Assembly (NCBI RefSeq): GCF_013407855.1
Contig: NZ_JACBZH010000001.1
Span: 3,968,001 to 4,032,000 of the forward strand
Source: Actinopolymorpha rutila
Lineage (GTDB): Bacteria; Actinomycetota; Actinomycetes; Propionibacteriales; Actinopolymorphaceae
Length of the DNA: 64,000 bases
Reading direction: 5' to 3'
The notes under the pieces are model-generated. The model saw only the letters and a program-made list of their open reading frames with translations. It searched no databases and was not told the DNA's origin. Positions 9,476 through 18,067 of the stretch are shown piece after piece; positions within the stretch are counted from its first letter, which is position 1; the number at the start of each line of letters is the position of its first letter. A program made the translations under genes and the position numbers.

Positions 9476-10959
9476 CCGATCTCCTCTGCGAGAGTTGGTG
9501 TTTCGGGTACGGCTGACGTCGGGGACTGGGCGGCCGTCGAGGCTTGGCCGGTCAGGGGTGGCACCAGCGTCGGGTCGTCGAGGACGGGGGCGAGCACCGC
9601 GTGGGCGGCACCGGTCGCGGCCGCCGCCAGCCCGAGCCGGGACAACGTGACCCGGACCCCGCCGGCGTCCGGTGCGACGACGCGGGCCGCGAGCTCGGAC
9701 TCCACGACCGGGCGCAGGAACTCCCCCAGCCTGGCGAAGTAGCCGCCGAGGACCAGCACCCGCGGGTTGGTGAGGTTGACCAGCATCGAGGCGCCGTGCC
9801 CGAGCGCCCGGCCCACCCGGTCGAACGCCGTCAGCGTGCGCTCGTCACCGTTACGGGCGCGGTCGAGCAGCAGGTCCAGGCGTTCGTCCAGGTCCAGGTC
9901 GTGCCGGTGCACCGGGTCGTTCGGCGGTGCCGCCAGGTCGAGCAGGGCGCCGAGCCCGCACAGGGTCTCCCAGCAACCGCGGCGGCCGCAGCCGCACCGG
10001 TCACCGTCCGGCGCCACCGCGAGGTGACCGACCTCGCCGGCGAACCCGCCGCTGCCGCGAACCAGCCGGCCGTCGACGACCAGGCCGCCACCGACCCCGA
10101 CACCGCCGGTGACGAGCACCAGGTCACGCTCGTCCGGGCCGCCGTCACCGGCGAACTCGGCGAGTGTGGCCAGCGTGGCCTCGTTGTCCACCAACAGCCG
10201 GTCGTCCCAGGGCCGGGACTCCCCCGGCAGCCACGGCAGCACGTGGCCGGCCAGCCGATCGGCGAGCAGGTCGTGCAGGGGTACGTCGCGCCAGCGCAGG
10301 TTGGGCGCCACTCGTACGGTCCCGCGGGTGCCGTCGACCAGTCCCGGTGCGGCCACGCCGACGCCGGCCAGGACGGCGGGGTCGTTCGCGGTGGCGAACG
10401 CGGAGTCGGCCAGCGCCCGGTCTGCGAGCTCGGTCACCAGCCGGGCCACCTCGTCGGCGGTCGCGTCCACGCCGGCCGGGACGTCGAACGCCGTCCGGGT
10501 CAGCACCCGCTCCCGGCCGCCGAGATCGAGTACGACACCGCACAGGTAGTCGACGTTCAGCTCCACCCCGATCGCGAGCACCCGCCCGGTCGCCAGCTCG
10601 ACCGGCTGACCCGGCCGGCCCACCGCGCCCGCCCGGGCGTTGGAGGCGTTGGGGGCAGGGGCGGCGTCGACAGCGGTGGTGGTGGGTCTGGCGGTGTGGA
10701 CCAGGCCGCGACCGGCGAGCTCGGTGACCAGGCTGGAGACGGTGGCCTTGGTGAGGCTGGTGTCGGCGGCGAGCTGGGCGCGGCTTCGCTCGCCCGCACG
10801 CAACGCCCGGACGGCCACGGCCAGGTTGGCCCGGCGTACGGCGGCATGATCGGCCCGGCCCGGCAGCTGCCTGGTCGCGCCGTTCACGGATCCTCCAGTA
10901 CGGGCCCGTCGTGGGCGAGGACCGCTGGCCGGCGTTTCGGCCGGATTAGGGTCGCCCAT
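9472..10959 (-). CDS. ROK family transcriptional repressor (XylR-like)
   Basis: 495 aa. The N-terminal winged helix-turn-helix ([39 protein letters not shown], about 40-80) is joined to a ROK sugar-binding domain. The ROK part has [29 protein letters not shown] and the zinc-binding [10 protein letters not shown] motif. ROK repressors of this shape control xylose genes in Gram-positive bacteria and release DNA when the sugar binds. It is the first gene of the xylA operon and overlaps xylA by 4 bp. A palindrome directly at its start codon suggests autoregulation. The N-terminal 25 residues are low-complexity. Confidence 0.92.
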   Translation of the reverse strand: MGDPNPAETPASGPRPRRARTGGSVNGATRQLPGRADHAAVRRANLAVAVRALRAGERSRAQLAADTSLTKATVSSLVTELAGRGLVHTARPTTTAVDAAPAPNASNARAGAVGRPGQPVELATGRVLAIGVELNVDYLCGVVLDLGGRERVLTRTAFDVPAGVDATADEVARLVTELADRALADSAFATANDPAVLAGVGVAAPGLVDGTRGTVRVAPNLRWRDVPLHDLLADRLAGHVLPWLPGESRPWDDRLLVDNEATLATLAEFAGDGGPDERDLVLVTGGVGVGGGLVVDGRLVRGSGGFAGEVGHLAVAPDGDRCGCGRRGCWETLCGLGALLDLAAPPNDPVHRHDLDLDERLDLLLDRARNGDERTLTAFDRVGRALGHGASMLVNLTNPRVLVLGGYFARLGEFLRPVVESELAARVVAPDAGGVRVTLSRLGLAAAATGAAHAVLAPVLDDPTLVPPLTGQASTAAQSPTSAVPETPTLAEEIG

Positions 10960-10980
10960 TTCGTTCAGGGTCCGAACAAA
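10959..10980. promoter_or_regulatory. putative ROK repressor operator at the start of the xyl operon
   Basis: Inverted repeat read on the minus strand as TTTGTTC-GGACCCT-GAACGAA(A); six of seven arm positions are symmetrical. It lies immediately before the ATG of the ROK gene and over the predicted -10/transcription start, an ideal position for repression by the ROK protein. Binding is inferred from position only. Confidence 0.6.
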
Positions 10981-11007
10981 CTAGGACCGCGGCGCACCGG
11001 GGGTCAA
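10978..11007 (-). promoter_or_regulatory. promoter of the ROK-xylA operon
   Basis: On the minus strand a -35 TTGACC (11002-11007) is followed after 18 bp by a -10 TAGTTT (10978-10983). The predicted start point falls inside the palindrome at 10959-10980 and only about 10-15 nt from the ATG, so the mRNA has a very short leader. Confidence 0.55.
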
Positions 11008-11171
11008 GGCAAAGCTTCCGCCTGCCGGGAAGTAACACCGACCGCGTCCGGAACCAGCCATCCGGGTGCCGCTCCGGCCGGCTGTGAGGTCGCGCGTTCC
11101 CGCCGTGGCGATCACCGCCCGGACGTACGCTGACCGGGAAACCGGCACGTCGGCGACGCGGGGGGCGCGCA

Positions 11172-11723
11172 GTGGTCCATCCGCCAGACCACCCGGAACA
11201 ATCCGGCCGCGAACCAACCGGCCGCACACGATCCGACCACGAACGAACCGACCGCGGCGCCGGCGGTCGCGTCCTGATCGCCGGAGTCGGCAACGTCTTC
11301 TGCGCCGACGACGGCTTCGGCGTCGCGGTGATCCACCGGCTGGCCCACGATCCGCTGCCCGCGCCGGTCGACCTGCGCGACTACGGCATCCGCGGCCGGC
11401 ACCTCGCCGCGCAACACCTCGACGGGTACGGCCTGGTGGTCCTCGTCGACGCCCTGCACCGCGACGGCCCGCCGGGCACGTTGTACGTCGTGGAGGCCGC
11501 CGACGACGCGGCCGGCGCGGGACCCTACCCGCGGCCCGACGGCGTACTGGCGCTCGTACCCGCCATCCATCGCCAGGTCGCCCGGGTCGTGGTCGTGGGC
11601 TGCGAACCCGGCGACATCGGCACCGGCATCGGCCTGTCACCCGCGGTGGAGAACGCCGTGGGACCCGCCGCGAAGCTGGTCCTGGACATCGTCACCCGGG
11701 CCCACCGCTCCTGGTCGGGCTGA
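11172..11723 (+). CDS. hydrogenase maturation protease (M52 family), orphan
   Basis: 183 aa. After about 32 hydrophilic residues the M52 core begins: VLIAGVGNVFCADDGFGVAV (the G-x-GN-x4-DDG-x-G motif), then VVLVDALHRDGPPGTLYVVE and VVVVGCEPGDIGTGIGLSPAVENAV near the C-terminus. Family members clip the C-terminus of the NiFe-hydrogenase large subunit after nickel insertion. No hydrogenase structural or hyp genes lie in this window, so the partner must be elsewhere, or the protein has another target. GTG at 11172 is the most upstream start; a shorter version beginning nearer GGRVLIAG is possible. Confidence 0.85.
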   Translation: MVHPPDHPEQSGREPTGRTRSDHERTDRGAGGRVLIAGVGNVFCADDGFGVAVIHRLAHDPLPAPVDLRDYGIRGRHLAAQHLDGYGLVVLVDALHRDGPPGTLYVVEAADDAAGAGPYPRPDGVLALVPAIHRQVARVVVVGCEPGDIGTGIGLSPAVENAVGPAAKLVLDIVTRAHRSWSG

Positions 11724-11756
11724 CCCCACACGGAGGGGCCCGCCCACGGAGAAGTC

Positions 11757-11787
11757 CGCGCGGTCCGGGAGGCGCCCGGACCGCGCG
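11757..11787. terminator. bidirectional terminator hairpin
   Basis: Perfect 13-bp stem CGCGCGGTCCGGG/CCCGGACCGCGCG with a 5-nt loop. It lies between the convergent protease gene (stop 11723) and the XRE regulator gene (stop 11793), so it can serve both strands. Confidence 0.8.
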
Positions 11788-11792
11788 ACCCG

Positions 11793-12263
11793 TCAGGCGG
11801 ACGGTGGTGGGTTACGGGCGGGCGGATGTGCGTTGACCAGGCCCGGGGCGGCCGCCGGGCGCCGCGCCAGGTCAGGTCGGCGGGCCCAGTCCGGCCGAGC
11901 CCCGGCAGGCACCGCGCCCGGCACCCTCGGCCGGTTCGCGGCGGCCGCGGCCTGGTCACGGGGACCCTGCTGCTGGCTCGCCGGCGTGGTGTCCGGTGCC
12001 CAGCTACGCGGGTCCGAGGTCATGCCCAGGAGATACGTCACCGTGCACTCCAGGGCGTGGGCGAGCTCGGGTAGCTTCGCCACGTCCAGTCCGGCACCGT
12101 GCTCCAGGCTGCTGAGGGCCTTGTTCGTCGTGAGGACGCCGAGCCGGCCCAACCGGCTGACCACCTGCTTCTGGGTCAGTCCGAGGCGGCGACGCCGCTC
12201 GCGCAGGCGTTGCATCACGATCAGCCGTCGACGGGCGCCGACGTCGGCAGAGTTCATCACCAT
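11793..12263 (-). CDS. XRE-family helix-turn-helix regulator
   Basis: About 156 aa. The N-terminal half (15-80) is an XRE/lambda Cro-type domain (RLRERRRRLGLTQKQVVSRLGRLGVLTTNKALSSLEHGAGLDVAKLPELAHAL), ending in the TVTYLLGMT segment typical of the fifth helix. The C-terminal half is Pro/Ala/Arg-rich and probably disordered. GGGGAGG lies just upstream of the start; the ATG at 12263, a GTG at 12260 or the ATG at 12257 could be used. The gene lies 130 bp downstream of xylB on the same strand. Target unknown. Confidence 0.85.
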   Translation of the reverse strand: MVMNSADVGARRRLIVMQRLRERRRRLGLTQKQVVSRLGRLGVLTTNKALSSLEHGAGLDVAKLPELAHALECTVTYLLGMTSDPRSWAPDTTPASQQQGPRDQAAAAANRPRVPGAVPAGARPDWARRPDLARRPAAAPGLVNAHPPARNPPPSA

Positions 12264-12392
12264 TGTGCCTCCCCGAAACAGGCACCTTCCCCACCAAGCG
12301 CGACACCAACCACACACCTTGTGACCAACCGAATGTCTTCCGGCGAGTCGCGTCAACTTCCCCGCATGTCGGGGGTACGCCGGGCCTGCCGG

Positions 12393-13811
12393 TCAGCCGT
12401 GCGGATGCAGGGTGGTGCGCGCCTGCGCGTACGCCGACCGGATGCGTTCGCCGGCGGCCTCGTCCACGTCGTCGCGTACCACCGACTCGCCGAGACTCCA
12501 CGACGGCGGCGCCGCCGAACCGGCCAGCGCCCATGCGGCCTGCCTGGCCGCACCGAGCGCGACGTACTCCGCCGGCGGCGGGACGGTGACGGGTACGCCG
12601 AACACCGTCGGCGCGGCCGAGCGCACCGCCTCCGAACGGGCGGCGCCGCCGATCAGCAGCACCCGGCGGACGTTCACACCCTGCGCCCGCACCGCGTCCA
12701 GCCCGTCGGCGAGGCCGCACAGCATGCCCTCGACCGCGGCCCGCGCCAGGTTGGCCGGTGTCATCGTGTCGCGCCGCAGGTTGTGCAGCGAGCCCGCCGC
12801 GTCGGGGAGGTTGGGGGTGCGCTCGCCGTCGAGGTAGGGCAGCAGCACCAGTCCGCCCGCACCGGGACCGGCCTCGCGGGCCAGCCGCTCCAGTCCGGCC
12901 AGGTCGACGCCCAGCATGTTCGCGGTGGCGGTGAGCACCCGGGCGGCGTTCAGCGTGCAGACCAGCGGCAGGAACCGGCCGGTCGCGTCGGCGAAGCCGG
13001 CCACGATGCCGCTCGCGTCGGTGGACGGCTTGTCGTGGACGGCGAAGACGGTGCCGCTGGTGCCGAGCGAGACCACCACGTCGCCGGGCTCGATGCCCAG
13101 GCCGAGCGCGGCGCCCATGTTGTCGCCGGTGCCCGCCGAGACCAGCGTGCCGGGGCGCAGGACGCCGTTCGGGCCGGCCGAGCCCGTCTCGCCCGCGGGT
13201 TCGGCCGGGCCGAGCACCTTGGGGAGTTCGGGCGTACGGCCGAGCGCGAGCTGGAGCAGGTCGGTGCGGTAGTCGCCGGTGACCGGGGACCAGTACGCCG
13301 TGCCGGACGCGTCGCCGCGGTCGGTCACCGGCTGGTCCGGGCGTCCGCACAGCTCCCAGGTCAGGTAGTCGTGCGGCAGCAGCACCCGGGCCACGCGCTC
13401 GGCGTTGCCCGGCTCGTGTTCGGCCAGCCAGGCAAGCTTGCTCACGGTCATGCTGGCCAGCGGCACCGAACCGACCGCCTCGGCCCATCCGGCCGGGCCG
13501 AGCAGCTGCACCAGCCGCAGGGCCGCGGCCGCGGACCGGGTGTCGTTCCACAGCAGTGCCGGGCGGACGACCTCACCGGCCTCGTCCAGGGTGACCATGC
13601 CGTGCTGCTGGCCGGCTACTCCGATCGCGGCCACGTCGTCCAGCAGCCCCTCGGCCGCCTCCCGCAGCGCCGACCACCACGCCTCGGGCGGGCACTCGGT
13701 GCCCTCCGGGTGTGCGGCGACCCGCTCGTCGAGCACCTCACCGGTGTCGGCGTCGGCCACGACGATCTTGCAGGACTGGGTGGAGGAGTCGACTCCGGCG
13801 ACCTTCGGCAT
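12393..13811 (-). CDS. xylB: xylulokinase (FGGY family)
   Basis: 472 aa FGGY carbohydrate kinase that phosphorylates D-xylulose to xylulose 5-phosphate, feeding the pentose phosphate pathway after xylA. The N-terminus [15 protein letters not shown] is the phosphate-binding loop, [14 protein letters not shown] contains the substrate-binding QQHG of xylulokinases, LLWNDTRS follows, and the C-terminal domain has [13 protein letters not shown] and [16 protein letters not shown] -10-like TAGTTT lies 6 nt upstream of the ATG, so the mRNA is probably leaderless. It is transcribed separately from the xylA operon. Confidence 0.93.
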   Translation of the reverse strand: MPKVAGVDSSTQSCKIVVADADTGEVLDERVAAHPEGTECPPEAWWSALREAAEGLLDDVAAIGVAGQQHGMVTLDEAGEVVRPALLWNDTRSAAAALRLVQLLGPAGWAEAVGSVPLASMTVSKLAWLAEHEPGNAERVARVLLPHDYLTWELCGRPDQPVTDRGDASGTAYWSPVTGDYRTDLLQLALGRTPELPKVLGPAEPAGETGSAGPNGVLRPGTLVSAGTGDNMGAALGLGIEPGDVVVSLGTSGTVFAVHDKPSTDASGIVAGFADATGRFLPLVCTLNAARVLTATANMLGVDLAGLERLAREAGPGAGGLVLLPYLDGERTPNLPDAAGSLHNLRRDTMTPANLARAAVEGMLCGLADGLDAVRAQGVNVRRVLLIGGAARSEAVRSAAPTVFGVPVTVPPPAEYVALGAARQAAWALAGSAAPPSWSLGESVVRDDVDEAAGERIRSAYAQARTTLHPHG

Positions 13812-13862
13812 GCCTAGAAACTAACCGCTGCCGCCAACCCGCCCGTGCGGTAGGTGGCGGCC

Positions 13863-13892
13863 GGTGGCCGGGCCGGTCCGGTCCCGGCCACC
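13863..13892 (-). terminator. terminator hairpin downstream of dnaG
   Basis: Perfect 10-bp stem GGTGGCCGGG/CCCGGCCACC around a 10-nt loop, 54 bp beyond the dnaG stop codon and before the xylB start on the same strand. Confidence 0.7.
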
Positions 13893-13945
13893 CCGACGGC
13901 CGACCAGCGAGCCGGCAAGAGCACGCCCTGAGGAGCGCCGGCAGC

Positions 13946-15868
13946 TCAGCCGAGGCGTTCGCGCAGCCCGTAGCGGTGCTGTTCGAGCGCGACCAGCTCA
14001 CCGAAGAGCTTGTTGTACGCCTCGGTCTGCTCCACGGGGTTCATCCGCTGCAACTTGGACTTGACATCGGCGATGCGGCGGGCGACCGCGAGCTCCTGCA
14101 CCCGGACCAGCAGCGAACTGGCGTAGCGCCGCTCGGGGGCACCGGACGCGGGCAGCGGCTCCACGGCGAGCACGGTGACCAGTCGGCGTACGGCGTCGTC
14201 GGGTGCGTGCTCGGCAAGTGCGGACACCCACTTGTCGCCACCGGCGGAGGTGCCGACGCCGCCGGCGTCCGCGGCCAGCTGCCGCACCGCGACGTAGGCG
14301 GGATGGGTGAAGACGTTCTCCTCCAGCGCGTCGAACTCCGGACCCACCACGGTCGGCGCCTGGACGACCAGCCGGAGCAGCTCGCGTTCGGCGCTCAGCC
14401 GCGGGTCCCGCGGGTCGGGCAGCGGGGTTTCGGGCACGCTCCGCGCAGGGCTCGGCTCCGACGCCGCCACGCGTCCACGTCCGGCCCGGTCGCCGCGCGC
14501 GCCGCCGGATCCGGGGCCACTGCCCGCGCGAGCGGGCGCACCGGCTGCGCGGGCCACCTCCGACCGCACTTCCTCGACGTCCATGCCGAGCATGCCGGCG
14601 AGCTCGCGGGAGTAGGCGATCAGCTTGGCGCGGTCGCGTACGGAACGGAAGTACGGCGCGGTGGCCCGCAGCGCGTCCACCCGGCCGTCGGCGCGGTCCA
14701 GGTCGAACCGGGCCAGCGCCCGCTCCAGGACGAAGCGGTACAGCGGGATCCGGCGGGCGATGAGGTCGCGGACCGCCGCGTCACCGTGCTTCAGCCGCAG
14801 GTCGCAGGGGTCCAGCCCGTCCGGCTCGACCGCGACGTAGGTCTGCGACACGAACTGTTGGTCGCCCTCGAACGCCTTCAGCGCTGCCCGCTGCCCGGCC
14901 TCGTCGCCGTCGAAGGTGTAGATCACCTCGCCGCGGAACTCCTCGTGGTCCAGCAGCAGCCGGCGCAGCACCCGGGCGTGATCCTCCCCGAACGCCGTGC
15001 CGCAGGTGGCCACCGCGGTGGGTACGCCGGCGAGGTGGCAGGCCATCACGTCGGTGTAGCCCTCGACCACGACCGCCTGCGACTTGCGGGCGATGTCGCG
15101 GCGGGCCAGGTCGACGCCGTACAGCACCTGGCTCTTGTGGTAGATCGGCGTCTCCGGGGTGTTGAGGTACTTCGCGTCGATCCGGTCGTCGTCGAAGAGC
15201 CGGCGCGCGCCGAACCCCACCACGTCACCGGACAGCTCGCGGATCGGCCACACCAGCCGGCCCCGGAACCGGTCGTAGCGGCCGCGGGCACTGGTGGCGG
15301 CCAGGCCGGCGGTGGCGAGCTCGTCGTCTGCGAAGCCGCGTCCGCGCAGGTGGCTCAGCAGTGCGCTGCCACCGCGGGGGGCGAATCCGACGCCGAAGTG
15401 CTCCGCCGCCGCCCGGTCGAATCCGCGCTCGGCGAGGAAGGTGCGCCCGGCCGCCGCGTCGGGTGAGGAGTGCAGCTGCTGTTCGTAGAACTCCGCGGCG
15501 GCTCGGTGTGCCTCGATCAGCCGTGCGCGGGTGCCGGGCTGGCGCCGCTCGGGCTGGCCGCCGTCGACGTAGCGCAACTGGACGCCGGCGAGGGTGGCGA
15601 GTCGTTCGACCGCCTCCACGAACCCGAGGCCCTCGATCTTCTGCAGGAAGGAGATCGCGTCGCCGCCCTCGCCGCAGCCGAAGCAGTGGTAGGCGCCGAC
15701 CTGGGGGCGGACGTTGAACGACGGGGACTTCTCGTCGTGGAAGGGACACAGCCCCTTCAGCGAGCCGGTGCCCGCGGGGCGCAACGTGACGTACTGCGAG
15801 ACGACCTCGTCGATCCGGGTGCGTTCCCGGACCAGCGCGATGTCGTCGTCGCGGATCCGGCCGGCCAT
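13946..15868 (-). CDS. dnaG: DNA primase
   Basis: 640 aa, normal for actinobacterial DnaG, which makes RNA primers for lagging-strand synthesis. The N-terminal zinc-binding domain is CPFHDEKSPSFNV...HCFGCGEGGDAISFL (CHC2 type). The catalytic core contains EHFGVGFAPRG and the TOPRIM elements VVVEGYTDVMACHLAGVPTAVATCGTAFG and YTFDGDEAGQRAA. The C-terminal part (from about 430) is a divergent helicase-binding domain with a Gly/Ala/Arg-rich linker. The ATG at 15868 (MAGRIRDDD) fits the family start, and a -10-like TAGACT lies 7 nt upstream, so a leaderless mRNA is likely. Confidence 0.97.
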   Translation of the reverse strand: MAGRIRDDDIALVRERTRIDEVVSQYVTLRPAGTGSLKGLCPFHDEKSPSFNVRPQVGAYHCFGCGEGGDAISFLQKIEGLGFVEAVERLATLAGVQLRYVDGGQPERRQPGTRARLIEAHRAAAEFYEQQLHSSPDAAAGRTFLAERGFDRAAAEHFGVGFAPRGGSALLSHLRGRGFADDELATAGLAATSARGRYDRFRGRLVWPIRELSGDVVGFGARRLFDDDRIDAKYLNTPETPIYHKSQVLYGVDLARRDIARKSQAVVVEGYTDVMACHLAGVPTAVATCGTAFGEDHARVLRRLLLDHEEFRGEVIYTFDGDEAGQRAALKAFEGDQQFVSQTYVAVEPDGLDPCDLRLKHGDAAVRDLIARRIPLYRFVLERALARFDLDRADGRVDALRATAPYFRSVRDRAKLIAYSRELAGMLGMDVEEVRSEVARAAGAPARAGSGPGSGGARGDRAGRGRVAASEPSPARSVPETPLPDPRDPRLSAERELLRLVVQAPTVVGPEFDALEENVFTHPAYVAVRQLAADAGGVGTSAGGDKWVSALAEHAPDDAVRRLVTVLAVEPLPASGAPERRYASSLLVRVQELAVARRIADVKSKLQRMNPVEQTEAYNKLFGELVALEQHRYGLRERLG

Positions 15869-16038
15869 GAGTCGGAGTCTACGGCCGGACGCCGACGAGC
15901 CCGACGGCGCCGGGTCGACAGCCACCCGACCCGACGGAGTTCTTCCGGACCGAGAGCGAGGGGAGCGGTCACGACACCCCAGGGACCACCACCGCGACCG
16001 CCGGGGACACTTCGCCGGCCCCGGCAGCGCCGCGGTCC

Positions 16039-16574
16039 CACCTGCTCGAGGTCACCGACCTGGTGAAAGACGTTTCCCGTTCGGGGCAAGGGCTTCTTGC
16101 GCCGGGTCGTCGGCCAGGTGCAGGCGGTCAGCGGGGTGTCCCTGCACGTGGACGCGAGTGAGACCCTCAGCGTGGTCGGCGAGTCCGGCTGCGGCAAGTC
16201 GACCACCAGGCGGGCCATCCTGCAGCTGCACGCCCCGACCAGCGGGTCGGTGAGGTTCTCCGGCAAGGAGCTGACGACTCTTGGGTGGCGGGCGATGCAG
16301 GGAGTACGCCGGGACCTGCAGATCGTCTTCCAGGACCCCTACGCCTCGCTCAACCGGCCCGGGTGGCCGAGCTGCTCCGGTTGGTGGGCCTGAACGCAGA
16401 ACACGGCAACCGCTCGTGCCGAGCCCGGCCGCCCCGCCGAGCGGGTGCAGGTTTCGTACGCGCTGCTGGAAGGCGCAGGACATCTGCGCGCAGCAGGAGC
16501 CGCCGCTCGTCGACCGCGGGCAGGGACACCCGTCGGCCTGCCACTTCGCCGACGTCGACCGCCGCGTGGTGTGA
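16039..16574 (+). pseudogene. remnant of oligopeptide ABC transporter ATP-binding protein (DppF/OppF type)
   Basis: Pieces of one ABC ATPase are spread over three frames. HLLEVTDLVKD starts in one frame; one extra base near 16072 shifts to FPVRGKGFLRRVVGQVQAVSG and on through the Walker A GESGCGKST and the Q-loop QIVFQDPYASLN. Then about 20 residues are lost, RVAELLRLVGLN continues in a second frame, and after a deletion of roughly 120 residues (ABC signature, Walker B, H-loop) the DppF-type C-terminus SGCRFRTRCWKAQDIC appears in the third frame. Without its signature motif and Walker B it cannot be a working ATPase. No permease genes remain nearby. Confidence 0.88.
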
Positions 16575-16580
16575 CGTGGT

Positions 16581-16620
16581 GTGAGCGGCGGATTCTTCCG
16601 CGGAAGAATCCGCCCCTCAC
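16581..16620. terminator. long palindrome, bidirectional terminator
   Basis: 40-bp inverted repeat with 20-bp arms joined without a spacer and a single mismatch (19 of 20 pairs), from GTGAGCGGCGG to its mirror ending CTCAC. It lies directly after the ABC remnant on the plus strand and 40 bp downstream of the flavoprotein gene on the minus strand. Confidence 0.75.
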
Positions 16621-16659
16621 ACCCGTCCCCCTGGCGACCGGCGTCCGGAGCGTCCCGGC

Positions 16660-17901
16660 TCAAGCGTAGACCGCGTCCAGGTCCACCTCGGCGTCGGCGA
16701 GTTTGCCCGGGTCGACCTCGCGCCCGGACCGGATCAGCGCCTGGATGGCGTCCTGGACGTCCCAGACGTTGACGTTCATGCCGGCGACGACCCTGCCCTT
16801 GCGCAGCCAGAACGCCACGAACTCCCGCCCGGCCAGGTCACCGCGCACCACCACGTCCTCGTACCCGTCGGGTCCGATGTCCCCGGAGTACTCCATGCCC
16901 AGGTCGTACTGGTCGCTGAAGAAGAACGGCACCGCGTCGTACGGCGCGTCCGTGCCGAGCATTGCCCGGCCCGCGGCGGCCCCGCCGTCCTGTGCGTTGG
17001 CCCAGTGCTCCACGTGCAGCCGGCGGCCGAACGTCGGCGAGTACCACCGGGCGACGTCGCCGGCGGCGTAGACGTCCGGGTCGGAGGTACGCAGCCGCTC
17101 GTCGGTGAGCACGCCCTTGTCGACGTCCAGGCCGGCGGCCTCGGCCAGCTCGACGTCCGGTGCCACGCCGACGCCGACGATCACCGCGTCCGCGGCAAGC
17201 TCATCCCCCGCGCCGGTGACCACGCCGGTCACCTTCCCGGCGTCGCCGCGAATCTCCGCGAGGGAGGTGTCGAACCGGAAGTCCACTCCGTGGTCGCGGT
17301 GCAGCCGCGCGAACACCTCGCTCATCTGCGGTCCGAGCACGGTGTAGAGCGGGCCCGGCTGGGGCTCGACCACCACCACCTCCGCGCCGTGGTGACGCGC
17401 CGCGGCCGCGGTCTCCAGGCCGATCCAGCCGGCGCCGACGACCACCACCCGGTCGGCGGCGGCAAGGGTCTCCTTCAGCGTGAGGCAGTCGGTGAGGGTC
17501 CGCAGGTAGTGCACTCCGGCCAGGTCGACACCCGGCACGTCCAACCGGCGCACGACCGAGCCGGTCGCCAGCAGGGCCTTGTCGTAGCGAAGCCGCTCGC
17601 CGTCGGCCAGCACCACCTCGTGCGCGGACGGGTCCAGCCGCCGCACCGCGACGCCGAGCCGGAGCTCGATCCGCTGCTCGTCGTACCACGCCTGGTCGTG
17701 GGTGATCACCGTCACAGGGTCGTCGGCGTCGAGGAGGACTCCCTTGGACAGCGGCGGGCGTTCGTAGGGAAGCTCGGACTCGCGGGCGACGAGGACGACC
17801 CGGCCGGTGAAACCCTCCGACCGCAGCGCCTCCACCGCCTTCGCCGCGGCCAGTCCCCCGCCGATCACGACATAGGTCTGCTGTCCGGTCTGCTCAGCCA
17901 T
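16660..17901 (-). CDS. FAD-dependent NAD(P)H oxidoreductase (ferredoxin reductase-like)
   Basis: 413 aa of the pyridine nucleotide-disulphide/ferredoxin reductase family that moves electrons from NAD(P)H to ferredoxins of oxygenase systems. It has an N-terminal FAD dinucleotide fold (YVVIGGGLAAAKAVEAL), a second NAD(P)H fold (RVVVVGAGWIGLETAAAA), the FAD-binding VYAAGDVARW motif and a C-terminal reductase domain. There is no redox CxxC. The start is set at the ATG at 17901, with AAGGAG 8 nt upstream. Its electron acceptor is not encoded next to it. It is downstream of dgt but separated by 166 bp. Confidence 0.9.
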   Translation of the reverse strand: MAEQTGQQTYVVIGGGLAAAKAVEALRSEGFTGRVVLVARESELPYERPPLSKGVLLDADDPVTVITHDQAWYDEQRIELRLGVAVRRLDPSAHEVVLADGERLRYDKALLATGSVVRRLDVPGVDLAGVHYLRTLTDCLTLKETLAAADRVVVVGAGWIGLETAAAARHHGAEVVVVEPQPGPLYTVLGPQMSEVFARLHRDHGVDFRFDTSLAEIRGDAGKVTGVVTGAGDELAADAVIVGVGVAPDVELAEAAGLDVDKGVLTDERLRTSDPDVYAAGDVARWYSPTFGRRLHVEHWANAQDGGAAAGRAMLGTDAPYDAVPFFFSDQYDLGMEYSGDIGPDGYEDVVVRGDLAGREFVAFWLRKGRVVAGMNVNVWDVQDAIQALIRSGREVDPGKLADAEVDLDAVYA

Positions 17902-18067
17902 GCGGCGGACTCCTTCGAAAGCTCGCGTACGGGATTCCAACCGTGCCACAGCCGGGCCCGGCGGAGCAGGATCTCGGCGGGAACCGGCCGCTTGGCCGAA
18001 ACCACAACGACCCGGAGTGGCCCCGAGTGACCCGGCGACCAGGTCACGTCCGGCGAACCCGTGCGGT

